Source of the DNA: Deltaproteobacteria bacterium
GTDB lineage: Bacteria > JAGRBM01 > JAHCIT01
DNA: 64,000 nt
NCBI GenBank assembly: GCA_026129095.1
Contig: JAHCIT010000007.1
Span: 155,940-219,939 of the forward strand
Reading direction: 5' to 3'
Both the position numbers and the translations under genes were made by a program. This document shows positions 44,499 through 55,760 of the stretch, one piece after another. The stretch's first letter is position 1. Each line of letters opens with the position of its first letter. Under the pieces are notes generated by a model. That model worked only from the letters and a program-made list of their open reading frames with translations. It had not been told where the DNA came from and made no database searches.

Positions 44499-45113
44499 AT
44501 GGGTCTTTCCGCCCAGGAACTGCTGGCCGTTCTGCCGCCCGGTGTGGTTACACGCGGCGGCCTGATTAAAACAACCGGAGGGGTCTGGGACCGGGCCGAA
44601 ACGGCCGGGCGGCTTGTGGAACTCTCCGGGGTCGCGGCCCTCACGATGGCCTTCCGGCTGATTCGGGATTCCCAGAAGGCGGGCGATCCGGCCGCCTGGG
44701 TTGGAACCGCCAGTTCGATCTTCTTCGCCCCTGACGCGGTAGCTGGCGGCATTGACCTGAACTCGCTCGCCGTCGTCCGGCTTCGGAATTCACGCGATAT
44801 TCCGCGGGCGGCGGAACGGCTGCTCCAGTCCGGGGCGTTCGGCGTGGTCGTGATTGATCTGCCCAAAGAGGCCGATGTCCCCATGCCGCTCCAGTCCCGG
44901 CTCGTTGGGCTTGCCCAGACGCACGACACGGCAGTGGTGTTCGTGACGGCGCGGCCAAGGCCGCTTGGATCGCTCGTGAGCCTTCGGGCGGAGACGCGGC
45001 GGATTGCCGCCGGGCGCCGGCGATACCGGTGCGAGCTTGAGGCGGTGAAGGACAAGCGGCGCGGGCCGGGATGGGTTCGGGAGACAGACTGCCGTGGACC
45101 AGCCGGACTCTGA
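44499..45113 (+). CDS. imuA: ImuA, RecA-like mutasome accessory protein
   Basis: A 204-residue RecA/SulA-like protein of the ImuA family, partner of ImuB and DnaE2 in translesion synthesis. It lacks a clear Walker A (TTGGVWDRAETAGRL lies where it would be), so ATP binding may be lost, as in several ImuA relatives. IPRAAERLLQSGAFGVVVIDLP and AVVFVTARP are typical. ATG at 44499 is preferred to a GTG 12 bases upstream because GAGGTGG precedes it. It overlaps imuB by 20 bases, giving tight coupling. The call rests partly on its position before imuB-dnaE2. Confidence 0.83.
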   Translation: MGLSAQELLAVLPPGVVTRGGLIKTTGGVWDRAETAGRLVELSGVAALTMAFRLIRDSQKAGDPAAWVGTASSIFFAPDAVAGGIDLNSLAVVRLRNSRDIPRAAERLLQSGAFGVVVIDLPKEADVPMPLQSRLVGLAQTHDTAVVFVTARPRPLGSLVSLRAETRRIAAGRRRYRCELEAVKDKRRGPGWVRETDCRGPAGL

Positions 45114-46596
45114 AACCCGCTGGGCGTGCGTGAACCTGCCGGAGCTTCCGCTCCAGATCCTCGTACGCGCCCATCCTGACTGGCACAAACTGCCGGTGGC
45201 GGTGGTTGAGTCGGACAAGCCGCAGGCGTTCATTCTTGCCGTGAATGAAAGCGCACGGCGCAACCGGATCATTCCGGGGATGCGGTATGCGGCGGGGTTG
45301 TCGCAGTCGAGGGAGCTTCGCGCCGGGCCGGTCGGCAGGCCGGAGATCGAGACGGCTGTGAAACTGGTCGGCGGCGAGCTGCGCCGGTTCAGTCCGGAAG
45401 TGGAGCCCTCAGATGACGAACCGGGAATCCTCTGGCTGAACGCCACCGGTCTTGAGCCGGTCACGCCGTCGCTTCCCAAATGGGCATGGTCCATTCTGGA
45501 TACGCTGAGGGCCAAGGGGTTTCGGTCGAACGTCGCCGTCGGTTTCAGCCGGTTCGGGAGTTATGCAGCCGCCAAGACGCGCCCCGGTGTCACGGTGTTT
45601 CCGTCACTCAAAGACGAAACGGCAGTCGCGGGTTCGGCGCAGCTCGACCGGCTTGGTCTCGCCCCAAAGCTTCTCTCGCACCTGGCAAAGCTGGGTGTTG
45701 TGACCGTCAGGGACTTTCTAGGGCTCCCGCCGACGGGCTTACTCGAACGATTTGGTCCCGAAGCACAGCGGTTTCACCGCATGGCGACCGGCGAAGCCTG
45801 GAAGCCGCTCGCGCCGGAATCGCCCGTGGAAGCTCCCCGGTCGTTGCTCCTTCTCGATCACCCGGAGACCGACTCAACCCGGCTTCTGTTCTTTATCCGC
45901 CGCCAGCTTCATCCGCTGCTCTCGGAACTTGCGGCCCGGTATCAGGCCCTTAGTGAACTGAGGGTCCGGTTCGCCCTTGAGCGAAAGCTGACTTGGCGTG
46001 AAGCAGTCCGTCCGGCATTCCCGACGCTGGACAGCGTAGCGATCCTCGATCTCGTGCGCCTGACACTGGAACGGACGCCGCTCCAGGCGCCGGTCCGGGA
46101 ACTGGAACTGACCGCCATTGGTACACCAGCCGAGCAGGAACAGCTCCGGCTGTTCAATGAGAACCCACGCCGCGACCTCCGGGCGGCGGCGCGGGCCTTT
46201 GCGAGGCTCCGGGCCGAATACGGAGAAAATGCCGTCTCTCGCGTGGTGCTCCGCGACGGCCATTTGCCGGACGGCCGATACTCGCTGGAACCGCTCCAGG
46301 CCTTACCCCTGCCGAAGGATTTGCCCGAAGCTGATCCGGCCCTGATTCGCCGGATTTACGACAAGCCGGTCGCGCTCCCGGTCCTGCCCGGACGGGAACT
46401 TTCCCGGAATCTTCTCAGGGCCTTTATCGATGGTGCGATTGCCAGAACAGCCGGCCCGTTTCTGTTCGAGGGCGGCTGGTGGCACCGGGATACGGACCGT
46501 GAATACCACCTGGTCGAGACCGTCAACGGCGAGATCGTCTGGGTTTTCTACGACCGCAAGCAGTCCCGCTGGTTCCTGCACGGCGAGGTCCGCTGA
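45094..46596 (+). CDS. imuB: ImuB, Y-family-like polymerase without a catalytic site
   Basis: A 500-residue DinB/UmuC-like protein, the scaffold that links ImuA and DnaE2 to the beta clamp. The start is a GTG at 45094. The palm is recognisable ([52 protein letters not shown]), but residues that should be the catalytic acidic triad are replaced: [10 protein letters not shown] at the first site and WLNATG at the second, so polymerase activity is not expected. The C-terminus ends in WFLHGEVR, typical of ImuB. Stop is 2 bases before dnaE2. Confidence 0.93.
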   Translation: MDQPDSETRWACVNLPELPLQILVRAHPDWHKLPVAVVESDKPQAFILAVNESARRNRIIPGMRYAAGLSQSRELRAGPVGRPEIETAVKLVGGELRRFSPEVEPSDDEPGILWLNATGLEPVTPSLPKWAWSILDTLRAKGFRSNVAVGFSRFGSYAAAKTRPGVTVFPSLKDETAVAGSAQLDRLGLAPKLLSHLAKLGVVTVRDFLGLPPTGLLERFGPEAQRFHRMATGEAWKPLAPESPVEAPRSLLLLDHPETDSTRLLFFIRRQLHPLLSELAARYQALSELRVRFALERKLTWREAVRPAFPTLDSVAILDLVRLTLERTPLQAPVRELELTAIGTPAEQEQLRLFNENPRRDLRAAARAFARLRAEYGENAVSRVVLRDGHLPDGRYSLEPLQALPLPKDLPEADPALIRRIYDKPVALPVLPGRELSRNLLRAFIDGAIARTAGPFLFEGGWWHRDTDREYHLVETVNGEIVWVFYDRKQSRWFLHGEVR

Positions 46597-46598
46597 CC

Positions 46599-49500
46599 AT
46601 GTATGTGCCGCTCTGGTGCAAGACGAACTATTCGTTCCTGGAAGGGGCGAGCCACCCAGAGGAACTGATAGAGACGGCTCACCGGCTGGGCCTGCCCGCC
46701 ATCGCGGTTACCGACCGGGACGGTTTGTACGGGATCGTCCGGGCGCATGTCCGGGCGAAAGAGTTGGGTATCAAGCTGATCGCTGGTTCCGAAGTCACTG
46801 TGCCCGGTATTTCGCCGGTCGTCCTGCTGGCGAAAGACCGGCCGGGATACGCAAACCTCTGCCGCCTGATCTCAAAGGGGCGGCTCCGCAAGCCCAAGGG
46901 CGAATCGGAAGTGACCTTGGCGGAACTCTGCGAACACGCGGAGGGTCTGTTCTGCCTGTGCCGGAGACCGGTTGAAGCCGCCGATAATCTAAAGGCCGCC
47001 TTCGGGCTTCGCCTTTATGCACTCCTCGCTCGTCACCGTGTGGCTGAAGAAAACGACGACGAGGTTTCGCTGAGAGAATGGGCCGTCCGCCATGGCGTCC
47101 AGACGGTTGCTGCCGCTGAAGTTCTCTATCACCAGCGTTCACGGAAACATCTTCAAGATGTACTCTCCTGCATCCGGCACGGTGTTACGCTTGCGACCGC
47201 CGGAACCCGCATCCGCCCGAACGCGCAGAACGGTCTCATTCCGCCGGAAAGTTTCAGCCGCCTGTTCGCAGACGACCCTGGCGCAGTTCGCCGGACCGTT
47301 GAGATTGCTGACCTGTGTTCTTTCTCGCTTTCCGAGATCCGCTACCGCTATCCGGACGAAAGGCTCCCCTCCGGGCTCACGACTTCCGGGTGGCTGCGGG
47401 TGCTGGCGGCGCAGGGAGCCGCCAAGCGGTACCCGGATGGTGTGCCCGCCGACGTGACGGCCCAACTCCACAAGGAAATCTCGCTCGTCGAGGAGCTGGA
47501 CTACGCCGGTTACTTCCTGACCATGTGGGAGATCGTCGAATACTGCCGGGCGAACGAAATCCTCTGCCAGGGGCGGGGATCGGCCGCGAACTCCGCTCTC
47601 TGTTACTGCCTTGGCATTACGGCGATTGATCCGGTTCGCATGGGGCTGCTGTTCGAACGGTTTCTCTCGAAAGAACGGGCGGAACCGCCTGACATCGATC
47701 TCGACATCTCCCATGCCCGTCGTGAAGAAGTAATCCAGCATGTCTATGAAAAGTACGGCCGCGACCGGGCCGCGATGGTCGCCAACATCATCCGCTACCG
47801 GGGCCGCTCGGCCGTCCGGGACATAGGCAAGGCGCTTGGTTTCCCAGAAACCGCCCTCGACCGGGTAGCGAAACTCATGGACTACTACAGCCCGCCGTCG
47901 CCGGAACTGCTCCACCAGGCTGGTTTCGATCCCGATGCACCGGCCTGCGGGCACCTCATTCGCCTGTGCGAGGAGATTATCGATTTCCCCCGGCACCTCT
48001 CCATCCATCCCGGCGGTTTCCTGCTCGGCCATGAGCCGGTCCACGACCTCGTGCCGATCGAAAACGCGACCATGCCGGGCCGGACCGTCATCCAATGGGA
48101 CAAGGAGGACGTGGAGAGCCTTGGGTTGTTCAAGGTGGATCTGCTGGGTCTTGGCGCACTGACGATGCTCGACATCTGCTTCCGGCTGCTGAAGGAGCAC
48201 CGGGGGATTGAGCTTTCGATGGCCACGATCCCGGCGGAAGACCCCGCTACGTATGACCTCATGTGCCGGGCCGATACCGTCGGTGTTTTTCAGATCGAGA
48301 GCCGGGCGCAGATGGCGATGCTACCCAGGCTGAAGCCCCGGACCTTCTACGACCTCGTGATCGAGGTGAGCATCGTCCGGCCCGGACCCATCACTGGCGG
48401 CATGGTGCATCCCTACCTTCGCCGCAAGCACGGCAAGGAACCTGTCACGTACCCCCATGAACTGCTTCGCCCGGTTCTGGAGAAAACGCTCGGCGTGCCG
48501 CTCTTTCAGGAACAGGTGATGCGGCTGGCCGTTGTCGCCGCCGACTACACCCCCGGCGAAGCGGACCAGCTCCGGCGGGACATGGCCGCGTGGCGAAAGA
48601 CCGGCCGGATCGAGAAACACCACGAACGGCTCGTCCAGCGGATGACTGCCAAAGGGATCGCCCCGGAGTTTGCCGAACGGGTCTTCGAGCAGATCAGGGG
48701 TTTTGGCGAATACGGCTTCCCCGAGAGCCACGCCGCCAGTTTCGCGCTGATCAGCTACGCAACGGCGTATCTCAGGACTCATTACCCCGTGGAGTTCACC
48801 TGTGCGCTCCTTAATGCCCAGCCGATGGGCTTCTACAGTCCCTCCACGATCATCGACGATGCCAAACGGCATGGCGTGAGAGTGCTCCCTGCCGATGTCA
48901 CCCTGAGTGATTGGGACTGTGCCCTCGAAAGCGGTTCTATCCGGATGGGGCTTCGCTTTGTGAATGGTCTGGGTGCGGCCGATTGGGAGAAAATGCTTGC
49001 CGGTAAACCGTTCGCGTCGTTGGCCGATTTTGTCCGCCGTACGAAGCTGGATGAAAATGCCTTGAACACCCTGGCTGAAGCCGGTGCGCTGGATGCCTTC
49101 GGGGGTGACCGGCGAGCGATGCTCTGGGAGGTGCGCGGACTCCTGAGCAGCCGGCAGTTTTCGCTACCGCTGGATACCGTCGCCGCGAATCCCGGTTTTC
49201 GGCCGCTCAACGCTTTCGAGACAATCGCCTGGGACTACCGGACAAAAGGCCACAGCACGGAGGCGCACCCCCTGTCGGAACTCCGGCCCGAACTCATCCG
49301 GCAGAGGCTCCCCGACGCCAAGACTCTGTCAGGAATGAAGCACGGCGACCGGGTCCGCTACGCCGGTATCGTCATCTGCCGCCAGCATCCGGGGACCGCC
49401 AACGGGGTGACCTTCTACACGCTTGAAGACGAGACCGGCTTCGTGAACCTCATCGTCTGGAGGAAGGTGTTCGAACACTATTCCGTTATCGCCAAGTCGG

Positions 49501-49628
49501 CTTCGCTGATGGGAGTCACCGGGAAGCTCCAGTCCGAAGACGGCGTGGTCCACCTGGTCGCCGAACGGCTTTGGGAGCCGAAGCTCAAGATCAGGCCGGA
49601 GCGGGTGGGGAGCCGGGATTTTCGATGA
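46599..49628 (+). CDS. dnaE2: Error-prone DNA polymerase III alpha subunit DnaE2
   Basis: C-family polymerase for SOS mutagenesis, 1009 residues as usual for DnaE2. It begins with the PHP domain ([31 protein letters not shown]). The polymerase palm has [18 protein letters not shown] with catalytic aspartates, and [24 protein letters not shown] in the fingers region; an OB fold is at the C-terminus ([17 protein letters not shown]). The active site is intact, so the locus should yield a working mutasome with ImuA and ImuB. It is the last gene in this operon; a convergent membrane-protein gene follows after 17 bases. Confidence 0.96.
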   Translation: MYVPLWCKTNYSFLEGASHPEELIETAHRLGLPAIAVTDRDGLYGIVRAHVRAKELGIKLIAGSEVTVPGISPVVLLAKDRPGYANLCRLISKGRLRKPKGESEVTLAELCEHAEGLFCLCRRPVEAADNLKAAFGLRLYALLARHRVAEENDDEVSLREWAVRHGVQTVAAAEVLYHQRSRKHLQDVLSCIRHGVTLATAGTRIRPNAQNGLIPPESFSRLFADDPGAVRRTVEIADLCSFSLSEIRYRYPDERLPSGLTTSGWLRVLAAQGAAKRYPDGVPADVTAQLHKEISLVEELDYAGYFLTMWEIVEYCRANEILCQGRGSAANSALCYCLGITAIDPVRMGLLFERFLSKERAEPPDIDLDISHARREEVIQHVYEKYGRDRAAMVANIIRYRGRSAVRDIGKALGFPETALDRVAKLMDYYSPPSPELLHQAGFDPDAPACGHLIRLCEEIIDFPRHLSIHPGGFLLGHEPVHDLVPIENATMPGRTVIQWDKEDVESLGLFKVDLLGLGALTMLDICFRLLKEHRGIELSMATIPAEDPATYDLMCRADTVGVFQIESRAQMAMLPRLKPRTFYDLVIEVSIVRPGPITGGMVHPYLRRKHGKEPVTYPHELLRPVLEKTLGVPLFQEQVMRLAVVAADYTPGEADQLRRDMAAWRKTGRIEKHHERLVQRMTAKGIAPEFAERVFEQIRGFGEYGFPESHAASFALISYATAYLRTHYPVEFTCALLNAQPMGFYSPSTIIDDAKRHGVRVLPADVTLSDWDCALESGSIRMGLRFVNGLGAADWEKMLAGKPFASLADFVRRTKLDENALNTLAEAGALDAFGGDRRAMLWEVRGLLSSRQFSLPLDTVAANPGFRPLNAFETIAWDYRTKGHSTEAHPLSELRPELIRQRLPDAKTLSGMKHGDRVRYAGIVICRQHPGTANGVTFYTLEDETGFVNLIVWRKVFEHYSVIAKSASLMGVTGKLQSEDGVVHLVAERLWEPKLKIRPERVGSRDFR

Positions 49629-49645
49629 AACGGCTATCTAAATCT

Positions 49646-51505
49646 CTAGAATTCTTTCCCAAGTTTACGGCCTTCGATCTTTACGGCCTCCATACGTTTC
49701 GCAAGGTCAACTTGAAGCGGTTCGAGTCTACGTGTCATGTCCTCAACAAGACGTGTCACCAGTTGGGATAAAGCGTCCAAAGCCTTGAATCTGGCTTCGC
49801 TAATACGAGCCCGTCCCTCGTCGATGAGTTGCCGAAGTTCTGACTCGCGTCTGATCCGTTCGGTGTGGTGCTCTTTCACTGACAATAAATATTGATCGCG
49901 CCACACCCCGAAAGACGCAAAGAGAGAAACTATGTCAGAACGAAACACCTGCCGTTTTGCGCGCAATAGATCGGTTAACGACATAAGTTTTTTCAATCGT
50001 TCGCGGCAAAGCGATATCGCTTTCCAGAATACTAGGATCCGTCGATCTGGCCAAAAGATTCTCCGCAGAATCGAGGTCCGCGTCAATTGCGCCGCGATCT
50101 CCTTTTGATGCTGAATAATTTCGTTTCGTCCGGCCGCAAGTAAACCGATTATCACTGAGTCATCAGGACATTCGCAGGTGTGCAGCCATCTCTGCAGATC
50201 CAATACGACTTGCCCAATTGCACTATTGTGTTGGTTTACTAATTTTGTAAGGTCCGACTGATATCTCGCTTTTTCTGCATCAAACGTAGACTGCATTTCG
50301 TTGTTTAAACGCTTCGCCGTCTCGCCAAAACCAGCTCGTGCCTTCTCGTACTCTTCTAGTGACGCCCGTAACGGTCGTTCTTTCAGATTTTCAGACAAAA
50401 GTCGGCCACCGATTGCGCCAAAGATTCCACCAAGAACTCCGCCAATTGCCGTCCCCACACCAGGAGCGATAAATGTTCCTATAGCAGCCCCAATTTTCCC
50501 ACCTGCGGTGCCCCCAATCGCAACTCCACCAATATCAAATCCCGCATTCCCAACTGCCGTAACTAAGTCTGTGTGGCCTTTATCTAATAGATTAAATTCC
50601 CGCCACCCGGAAAATACGGCCGTTATCCACGGAAAGTGTAAGTCGACTATGTCTGGTGAGCCCAATGCGGCGTGAGTTGCATTTGCCGCATGCTCCGTAA
50701 CAGCCGCACCGGTTAGGCTATGATCAACGATAACAAGATGATCTTTACCCGAGCTTAAATAGTGAAGCAGATCATTAGCTGAAGCATGTGCATCTAGATG
50801 GAACGCACTGGCCGGCACATGCACCGCGTCTGATGGAATGACAACAGGAATATCCGGAAAACGGGCAAAATGTCCGGCGAGCTGGTGGGCATCGGCCACA
50901 AGTTTTACGTTTACCTCATGACCGTGGAGTATCAGGTCCCAACCTGTCTGGTTAGAGGATTCGGGCCATCCAACATTTAGCCCCGCATGAACCAAATGAT
51001 TAGCGACCACGACCTCGGCGAGATGGCCCTTCAGTTTATTCAGTCCTGCGTCACTTAATCCTGTCCATAATGAATGTTCATACCCCTGAATCTGTTGGCT
51101 CAAATCACCGAAAGTTCTCAGCTGAGTTCCCGACAATCTTTGCATAGCTTCGTAATATGCACCATCAACTGTCGAAAGTTCGTGAAGCACATCTGCCGTC
51201 CGGATGACAGCTGCTTCGATACCGGCGGTGATAAGTCCGGCCCTTAATTGATCGCCAGCATCGCGGGTATTCGAGGACATTTGGCCGATTTGCACTTCGA
51301 GTTCTGGGACTTCTTCGCAACAATCCTGAGTTGATACCCGCATCCGGAGATCGAGCGCTACTGGATCGTATGGGTCTGGCAACAATTCATCGGCTAGTTT
51401 TTTAATCTCTGCCCCATGGCGTTTCGCTAGCCATTTATGACGACTGAATGATGCCGCAACGGCCATGAAACCTAATACAATCGCGATTTGTACGGCGATA
51501 CTCAT
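49646..51505 (-). CDS. Membrane protein with nuclease-like motif and glycine zipper
   Basis: A 619-residue protein I cannot assign to a known family. The N-terminus has a hydrophobic helix (about 4-20). Residues 156-201 contain KGHLAEVVVANHL (Glu 164), GWDLIL (Asp 190), then HEVNVK (Asn 199, Lys 201), the order E...D...x-x-K seen in PD-(D/E)XK nucleases, but with Asn where Glu or Gln is normal. Residues 319-368 are a glycine-zipper block (VAIGGTAGGKIGAAIG, GTAIGGVLGGIFGAIGG) that could insert in membranes or oligomerise. The last 250 residues are charged, helical and coiled-coil-like. The AT-rich composition and position between the mutasome and the restriction operon suggest a transferred defence effector (inference). 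Confidence 0.72.
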   Translation of the reverse strand: MSIAVQIAIVLGFMAVAASFSRHKWLAKRHGAEIKKLADELLPDPYDPVALDLRMRVSTQDCCEEVPELEVQIGQMSSNTRDAGDQLRAGLITAGIEAAVIRTADVLHELSTVDGAYYEAMQRLSGTQLRTFGDLSQQIQGYEHSLWTGLSDAGLNKLKGHLAEVVVANHLVHAGLNVGWPESSNQTGWDLILHGHEVNVKLVADAHQLAGHFARFPDIPVVIPSDAVHVPASAFHLDAHASANDLLHYLSSGKDHLVIVDHSLTGAAVTEHAANATHAALGSPDIVDLHFPWITAVFSGWREFNLLDKGHTDLVTAVGNAGFDIGGVAIGGTAGGKIGAAIGTFIAPGVGTAIGGVLGGIFGAIGGRLLSENLKERPLRASLEEYEKARAGFGETAKRLNNEMQSTFDAEKARYQSDLTKLVNQHNSAIGQVVLDLQRWLHTCECPDDSVIIGLLAAGRNEIIQHQKEIAAQLTRTSILRRIFWPDRRILVFWKAISLCRERLKKLMSLTDLLRAKRQVFRSDIVSLFASFGVWRDQYLLSVKEHHTERIRRESELRQLIDEGRARISEARFKALDALSQLVTRLVEDMTRRLEPLQVDLAKRMEAVKIEGRKLGKEF

Positions 51506-51618
51506 CTAAGGATTACACCCGTATTCTTGATAAGCGATCGAATAAGTATTCGACTGATAAGCAATACATTGCCCATTATTACGATGGCGATGATTGAAAT
51601 TCTAATCGAGCCGACCAA
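51502..51618 (-). CDS. Possible tiny membrane peptide overlapping the 619-residue gene
   Basis: Open frame of 38 codons from a TTG at 51618 (24 from the ATG at 51576) whose TGA overlaps the ATG of the following gene (ATGA). It encodes a hydrophobic helix IRISIIAIVIMGNVLLISRI, then a basic tail. No ribosome-binding site is seen, so translation is doubtful. The remaining AT-rich gap to hsdR (51506-51749) shows nothing else. Confidence 0.3.
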   Translation of the reverse strand: MVGSIRISIIAIVIMGNVLLISRILIRSLIKNTGVILR

Positions 51619-51749
51619 CGCGTGTTCATTTGAGTCATCTCACATCCTGGGCGCAGCGGAAACCATTGCCATTGCTTCGGGACAAAGGAAGATAATGGCC
51701 TCGGTGAGTTCCTCTGAAGCTTCTCGGATCGTCAATCATCCACGCGCCC

Positions 51750-54700
51750 TCACGCCGCCCACTTCTCGGCGAACAATTCCGCCTGGCTGAGGACCGTCTG
51801 GATCGCCTTTTCCTGTTTGTCGGGTGGATAGCCGTAGCGTTTCAGGATCACCTTCACGAGGCTGCGTAGTTTCGCGCGGACGCTTTCCTTGACGGTCCAG
51901 TCGATAGTGGCGTTTTTGCGGACCTTTTCGACCAGCTCGCGGGCAATATTCCGTAACGTGTCGTCGCCCAGCACCTTTACGGCGCTGTCGTTCACTTCCA
52001 GAGCGTCGTAGAAGGCCAGTTCGTCATCGGAGAGACCAAGTTTGTCACCCCGGTCCTGCGCCTTCCGCATCTCCTTGGCGAGTTCAATCAACTCCTCGAT
52101 CACCTTGGCGGTCTCGATGGCCCGGTTCTGGTAGCTTTTGACCGACTTCTCCAGCATCTCGGAGAAACTCTTGGACTGGACGAGATTGCGTTTCGACCGC
52201 TGCCTGATCTCGTCGTTCAGGAGCTTCTTGAGCGTCTCTAGTGCCAGATTCCGGTGCGGCATCCCCCGGATTTCCGCCAGGAACTCGTCGGAGAGAATCG
52301 AGATATCCGGTTTCTTGAGGCCGGCTGCCGCGAAAATATCGATCACGCCGGTCGGCGCCACGGCACTGGATACCAATTGACGGATGGCGTGTTCGATATC
52401 CTCCGGGTCGCGGGTGGAGGCGGTCCCGGTCTTCGCCAGTGCGCCCTGAACCATCTGGAGGAACGCCACCTCGTCCCGGATAGCGAGCGCGTCCTCATGG
52501 GGGGCGGCCAGCGCGAACGCCTTCGAAAGGTCCGCCACCGCTTTCAGGAACCGGGAGCGGCCGTCCTCAAGACCGATCACGAAATCGAGCACCATCGGGA
52601 GCAGCGCAAGCTGTTCCCTCGGTTTCCCGATCACCTGCCGGTATTCAAACCCATGAAGCAGGTGCTGGCAGATCTCGAACTTCTCCTTGAGGACGGCGAC
52701 CGCCTCCGCCTGATCGACTGCCGTGCTGCCCTGTCCGCCGCTCTCCGTATAGGTGGCGAGCGCATATTTCAGCTGGTCGGCGAGCCCGAGGTAGTCCACC
52801 ACGAGACCGCCCGGCTTGTCCTTGAACACCCGGTTCACCCGCGCGATCGCCTGCATCAGACCGTGACCGCGCATCGGCTTGTCCACGTACATCGTGTGCA
52901 GGCAGGGTGCGTCGAAACCGGTGAGCCACATATCCCGCACGATCACGATCTGGAACGGGTCGGCCGGGTTCTTGAACCGCTTGGCCAGATCCTCGCGCCG
53001 GGGCTTGTTGCGGATATGGACCTGCCAGTCGGGATTGTCGTCGGCGGAGCCGGTCATCACGACCTTGATCCGCCCCTTGTCGTCCGAGTCGTCGTGCCAG
53101 CCGGGGCGAAGCGCCGTGATCGCCTTGTAGAGGTCCACGCAGATCCGGCGGCTCATGCAGACGACCATCGCCTTGCCGGACATGGCCGAAGTGCGGTTCT
53201 CGAAATGCTTCACCAGGTCTTCCGCGATCAGTTTGATCCGCTTCTCGGAACCGACCAGTGCTTCGAGCGCCGCCCACTTGCTCTTGAGCTTTTCCTTGCG
53301 GGAGGTCTCTTCGTCCTCGGTAATTTCGTCGAACTCGGCGTCCACCCGAGGCTTCTCGCTGTCTTTAAGTTCGAGCTTGGCGAGTCGGCTCTCGTAGTAG
53401 ATCGGCACCGTCGCGCCGTCCAAAACTGCCCGCTGGATGTCGTAAACGCTGATGTAGTCGCCGAACACGCTGCGCGTGTTCTTGTCCGACAGCTCGATCG
53501 GCGTCCCGGTGAAGCCGATGAACGAGGCGTTCGGGAGCGCGTCCCGCATATGCCGGGCGAACCCGTCGATGAAGTCATACTGCGTCCGGTGCGCTTCGTC
53601 GGCGATCACCACGATATTGCGCCGGTCGGAGAGCATCGGGAACTTCTCGCCCTTCGCTTCGGGCATGAACTTCTGGATCGTCGTGAAGATCACCCCGCCG
53701 GACGCCCGCGTGAGCAGTTCCCTCAGGTCGCCACGGTCCTTCGCCTGCTGCGGTTTCTGGCGCAACAGCTCGCTGCACCGGCTGAAGACGCCGAAAAGCT
53801 GGTCGTCCAGGTCGTTGCGGTCGGTAATCACCACAAGCGTTGGGTTCTCCATCGCCGGATGCTGGATGACCCGTCCGGCATAGAACGTCATCGTGAGGCT
53901 CTTGCCCGACCCCTGGGTGTGCCAGACGACCCCGGCGCGGCGGTCCTTCTTCGTCGCCGTAACCGTGGCCTCCACCGCCGTCCGGACCGCATGGAACTGG
54001 TGGTAGCCGGCGATCTTCTTGATCGTGGCTGCGTCCTCCTGCTCGAAGACGATGAAATAGTGCAGATAGTCGAGAAATCTCTCCTTCTCGAACAGCCCGC
54101 GAACAAGGACCTCCAGTTCGAGGAGCCCCTGCGGCATGTCGGTCTCGCCCCGGATCGTCCGCCAGGGGTTGAACCGCTCCTTGTCGGCCGTGAGCGATCC
54201 GACCCGCGCGTTCACGCCGTCCGACACCACCAGAAGCTCGTTCGGGCCGAAGAGCGACGTGATCTGCTGCTTGTAGGTCTGGAGCTGGTTGAAGGCGGTC
54301 CAGATATTGGCCTCTTCGTCGCCGGGATTCTTCAGCTCCAGCACGGCGAGCGGCAGGCCGTTCACGAACACGACGATATCTGGCCGCCGGTTCATCCGGT
54401 TCTCGATCACCGTGAACTGGTTCACGGCGAGCCAGTCGTTCCGGTCCGGCCGGTCGAAATCGATCAGCGCGACCTTGTCGTGCCTGGTGCCGCCCCCGGA
54501 CAGCAGGTATTCGACATCCACGCCTTCCACGAGCAGCTGGTGGAACGCCCGGTTTGTGCCGACGAGCGACGGTGCGCCGATCCGCTGGATCTTCCGGAAT
54601 GCCTCGTCCAGCGCGTCAGCGGGGATCTTGGGGTTCAGCCGCGCCAGCGCGTCCCGCACCCGGCCTTCAAGCAGGACTTCGGAAAACTCTTTACGCTCCG

Positions 54701-54803
54701 GTCTCGGCCCTTCCGGTTCGATGTTCGGACCGTATTCGACCGAATACCCCAGCCCTCGGAACCACTCCAGGCATGCTTCTTCGAGGTGGGATTCGGTAAC
54801 CAT
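51750..54803 (-). CDS. hsdR: Type I restriction enzyme, R subunit (HsdR)
   Basis: The motor and nuclease subunit: translocates DNA by ATP hydrolysis and cleaves away from the recognition site. 1017 residues, full length. The N-terminal nuclease has PD at 141-142 and E-L-K at 156-158 (RPDIVVF...AVLELKNP). The helicase has Walker [11 protein letters not shown] near 296-305, [10 protein letters not shown], and [10 protein letters not shown]-terminus (after about 800) is the helical HsdM-binding part. ATG at 54803 overlaps the previous stop as TAATG. It is the last gene in the nine-unit operon. Its first 20 codons are the sequence repeated in the two mini-ORFs upstream. Confidence 0.96.
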   Translation of the reverse strand: MVTESHLEEACLEWFRGLGYSVEYGPNIEPEGPRPERKEFSEVLLEGRVRDALARLNPKIPADALDEAFRKIQRIGAPSLVGTNRAFHQLLVEGVDVEYLLSGGGTRHDKVALIDFDRPDRNDWLAVNQFTVIENRMNRRPDIVVFVNGLPLAVLELKNPGDEEANIWTAFNQLQTYKQQITSLFGPNELLVVSDGVNARVGSLTADKERFNPWRTIRGETDMPQGLLELEVLVRGLFEKERFLDYLHYFIVFEQEDAATIKKIAGYHQFHAVRTAVEATVTATKKDRRAGVVWHTQGSGKSLTMTFYAGRVIQHPAMENPTLVVITDRNDLDDQLFGVFSRCSELLRQKPQQAKDRGDLRELLTRASGGVIFTTIQKFMPEAKGEKFPMLSDRRNIVVIADEAHRTQYDFIDGFARHMRDALPNASFIGFTGTPIELSDKNTRSVFGDYISVYDIQRAVLDGATVPIYYESRLAKLELKDSEKPRVDAEFDEITEDEETSRKEKLKSKWAALEALVGSEKRIKLIAEDLVKHFENRTSAMSGKAMVVCMSRRICVDLYKAITALRPGWHDDSDDKGRIKVVMTGSADDNPDWQVHIRNKPRREDLAKRFKNPADPFQIVIVRDMWLTGFDAPCLHTMYVDKPMRGHGLMQAIARVNRVFKDKPGGLVVDYLGLADQLKYALATYTESGGQGSTAVDQAEAVAVLKEKFEICQHLLHGFEYRQVIGKPREQLALLPMVLDFVIGLEDGRSRFLKAVADLSKAFALAAPHEDALAIRDEVAFLQMVQGALAKTGTASTRDPEDIEHAIRQLVSSAVAPTGVIDIFAAAGLKKPDISILSDEFLAEIRGMPHRNLALETLKKLLNDEIRQRSKRNLVQSKSFSEMLEKSVKSYQNRAIETAKVIEELIELAKEMRKAQDRGDKLGLSDDELAFYDALEVNDSAVKVLGDDTLRNIARELVEKVRKNATIDWTVKESVRAKLRSLVKVILKRYGYPPDKQEKAIQTVLSQAELFAEKWAA

Positions 54804-55726
54804 TACTTAGATTTGGGTGTGCTGGCTGCGTCCGCGCGAGTTTTTGCTGGAGTCTTCTTCACTCGAACCTTCCTCCCGCCGCCACCAGTTACGACTATTG
54901 CTCTCCAGTCGTTAATCCCGCTTCGGTCTAATTCACTTTGAAATATATCTCGAGTGGTAAATGCTTCCGTCTGATATATAAGCGAAATGAATCTCTTCCA
55001 TTGACCAGGCTTATACCCATTTGCGTCCTCCAGAATTCCTGAAAACGCGACCTTCAGCTCCTCTTCTTTATCTACGAATTTGAGCTCGACGGCAACGTGT
55101 GAATCGAGCAATCCGAAATCCGGTTCAAATCCCTTGATTGGCCTCGATATCTTGGGACGATCAACATAATCGACGTATTCCGTCGATAACCATGCTCTCG
55201 CGAGTTTATGTAATTCAGGCTCACTTTTAGGCTCAGCACCAAGTTTTTTTGTATAATGTCCTAAACTTTCAAGCCTTCTTGATAGTCCTCTAAAGGCTTC
55301 CTCCTCAACTGCATCCTCTTGTGTTTTGCCCTTCAATGCCGAAGCTCCACCAACTAACGCTACTACAGCATAATAGTAAGTTACTAAAAGGTTGAGTTGA
55401 TGACTGTGCAAACAGTCATAGTCGGGTACCGGCTCTATATCCTCAGGATTTCTGCCACCATTACTTTCTTCCCATTTCGCTTTATTATCAGTTAATAGTG
55501 TATTAAATCCATATGCTTCCATCATCGCACATAATGATAAAAATACCTGTTGTAGATCACCGTAATATCTTTCGTAATCGAGGTCTTTCTCACTATCACC
55601 TAAATCATCGTCCCCATAATGAAAGAAATACGGGTCTAGCCGATTTAGCGATTTCTGAGCTTCATCTATAGTTTCTTTGACGCCAGCCAATGCGATTATT
55701 AACGCTTTACGGATATCTCCGTTCAT
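54803..55726 (-). CDS. PD-(D/E)XK nuclease-like protein, cargo in the hsd operon
   Basis: 307 residues. The first 195 are helical with no recognised family. Then [17 protein letters not shown] places Pro 202-Asp 203 and Glu 214-Leu-Lys 216, the full PD-(D/E)XK motif. The last 30 residues are basic ([12 protein letters not shown]). AT-rich and unlike hsdR. Translationally coupled to hsdR (TAATG), 34 bases after the Mrr-like gene. Probably an accessory restriction or defence nuclease; the helical N-terminus may sense or bind a partner (inference). Substrate unknown. Confidence 0.75.
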   Translation of the reverse strand: MNGDIRKALIIALAGVKETIDEAQKSLNRLDPYFFHYGDDDLGDSEKDLDYERYYGDLQQVFLSLCAMMEAYGFNTLLTDNKAKWEESNGGRNPEDIEPVPDYDCLHSHQLNLLVTYYYAVVALVGGASALKGKTQEDAVEEEAFRGLSRRLESLGHYTKKLGAEPKSEPELHKLARAWLSTEYVDYVDRPKISRPIKGFEPDFGLLDSHVAVELKFVDKEEELKVAFSGILEDANGYKPGQWKRFISLIYQTEAFTTRDIFQSELDRSGINDWRAIVVTGGGGRKVRVKKTPAKTRADAASTPKSK

Positions 55727-55760
55727 ACAGCACCCTAATTTTTCATATATTACAATGTCA

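Noticed and set aside
47139-48200. 353-codon minus-strand frame inside dnaE2
   Set aside because: Antisense shadow of an intact polymerase gene.
52254-54941. 895-codon open frame on the plus strand
   Set aside because: It is antisense to hsdR. GC-rich coding DNA often leaves long mirror frames; the product is repetitive in H, E, R and D, and no motif is seen.
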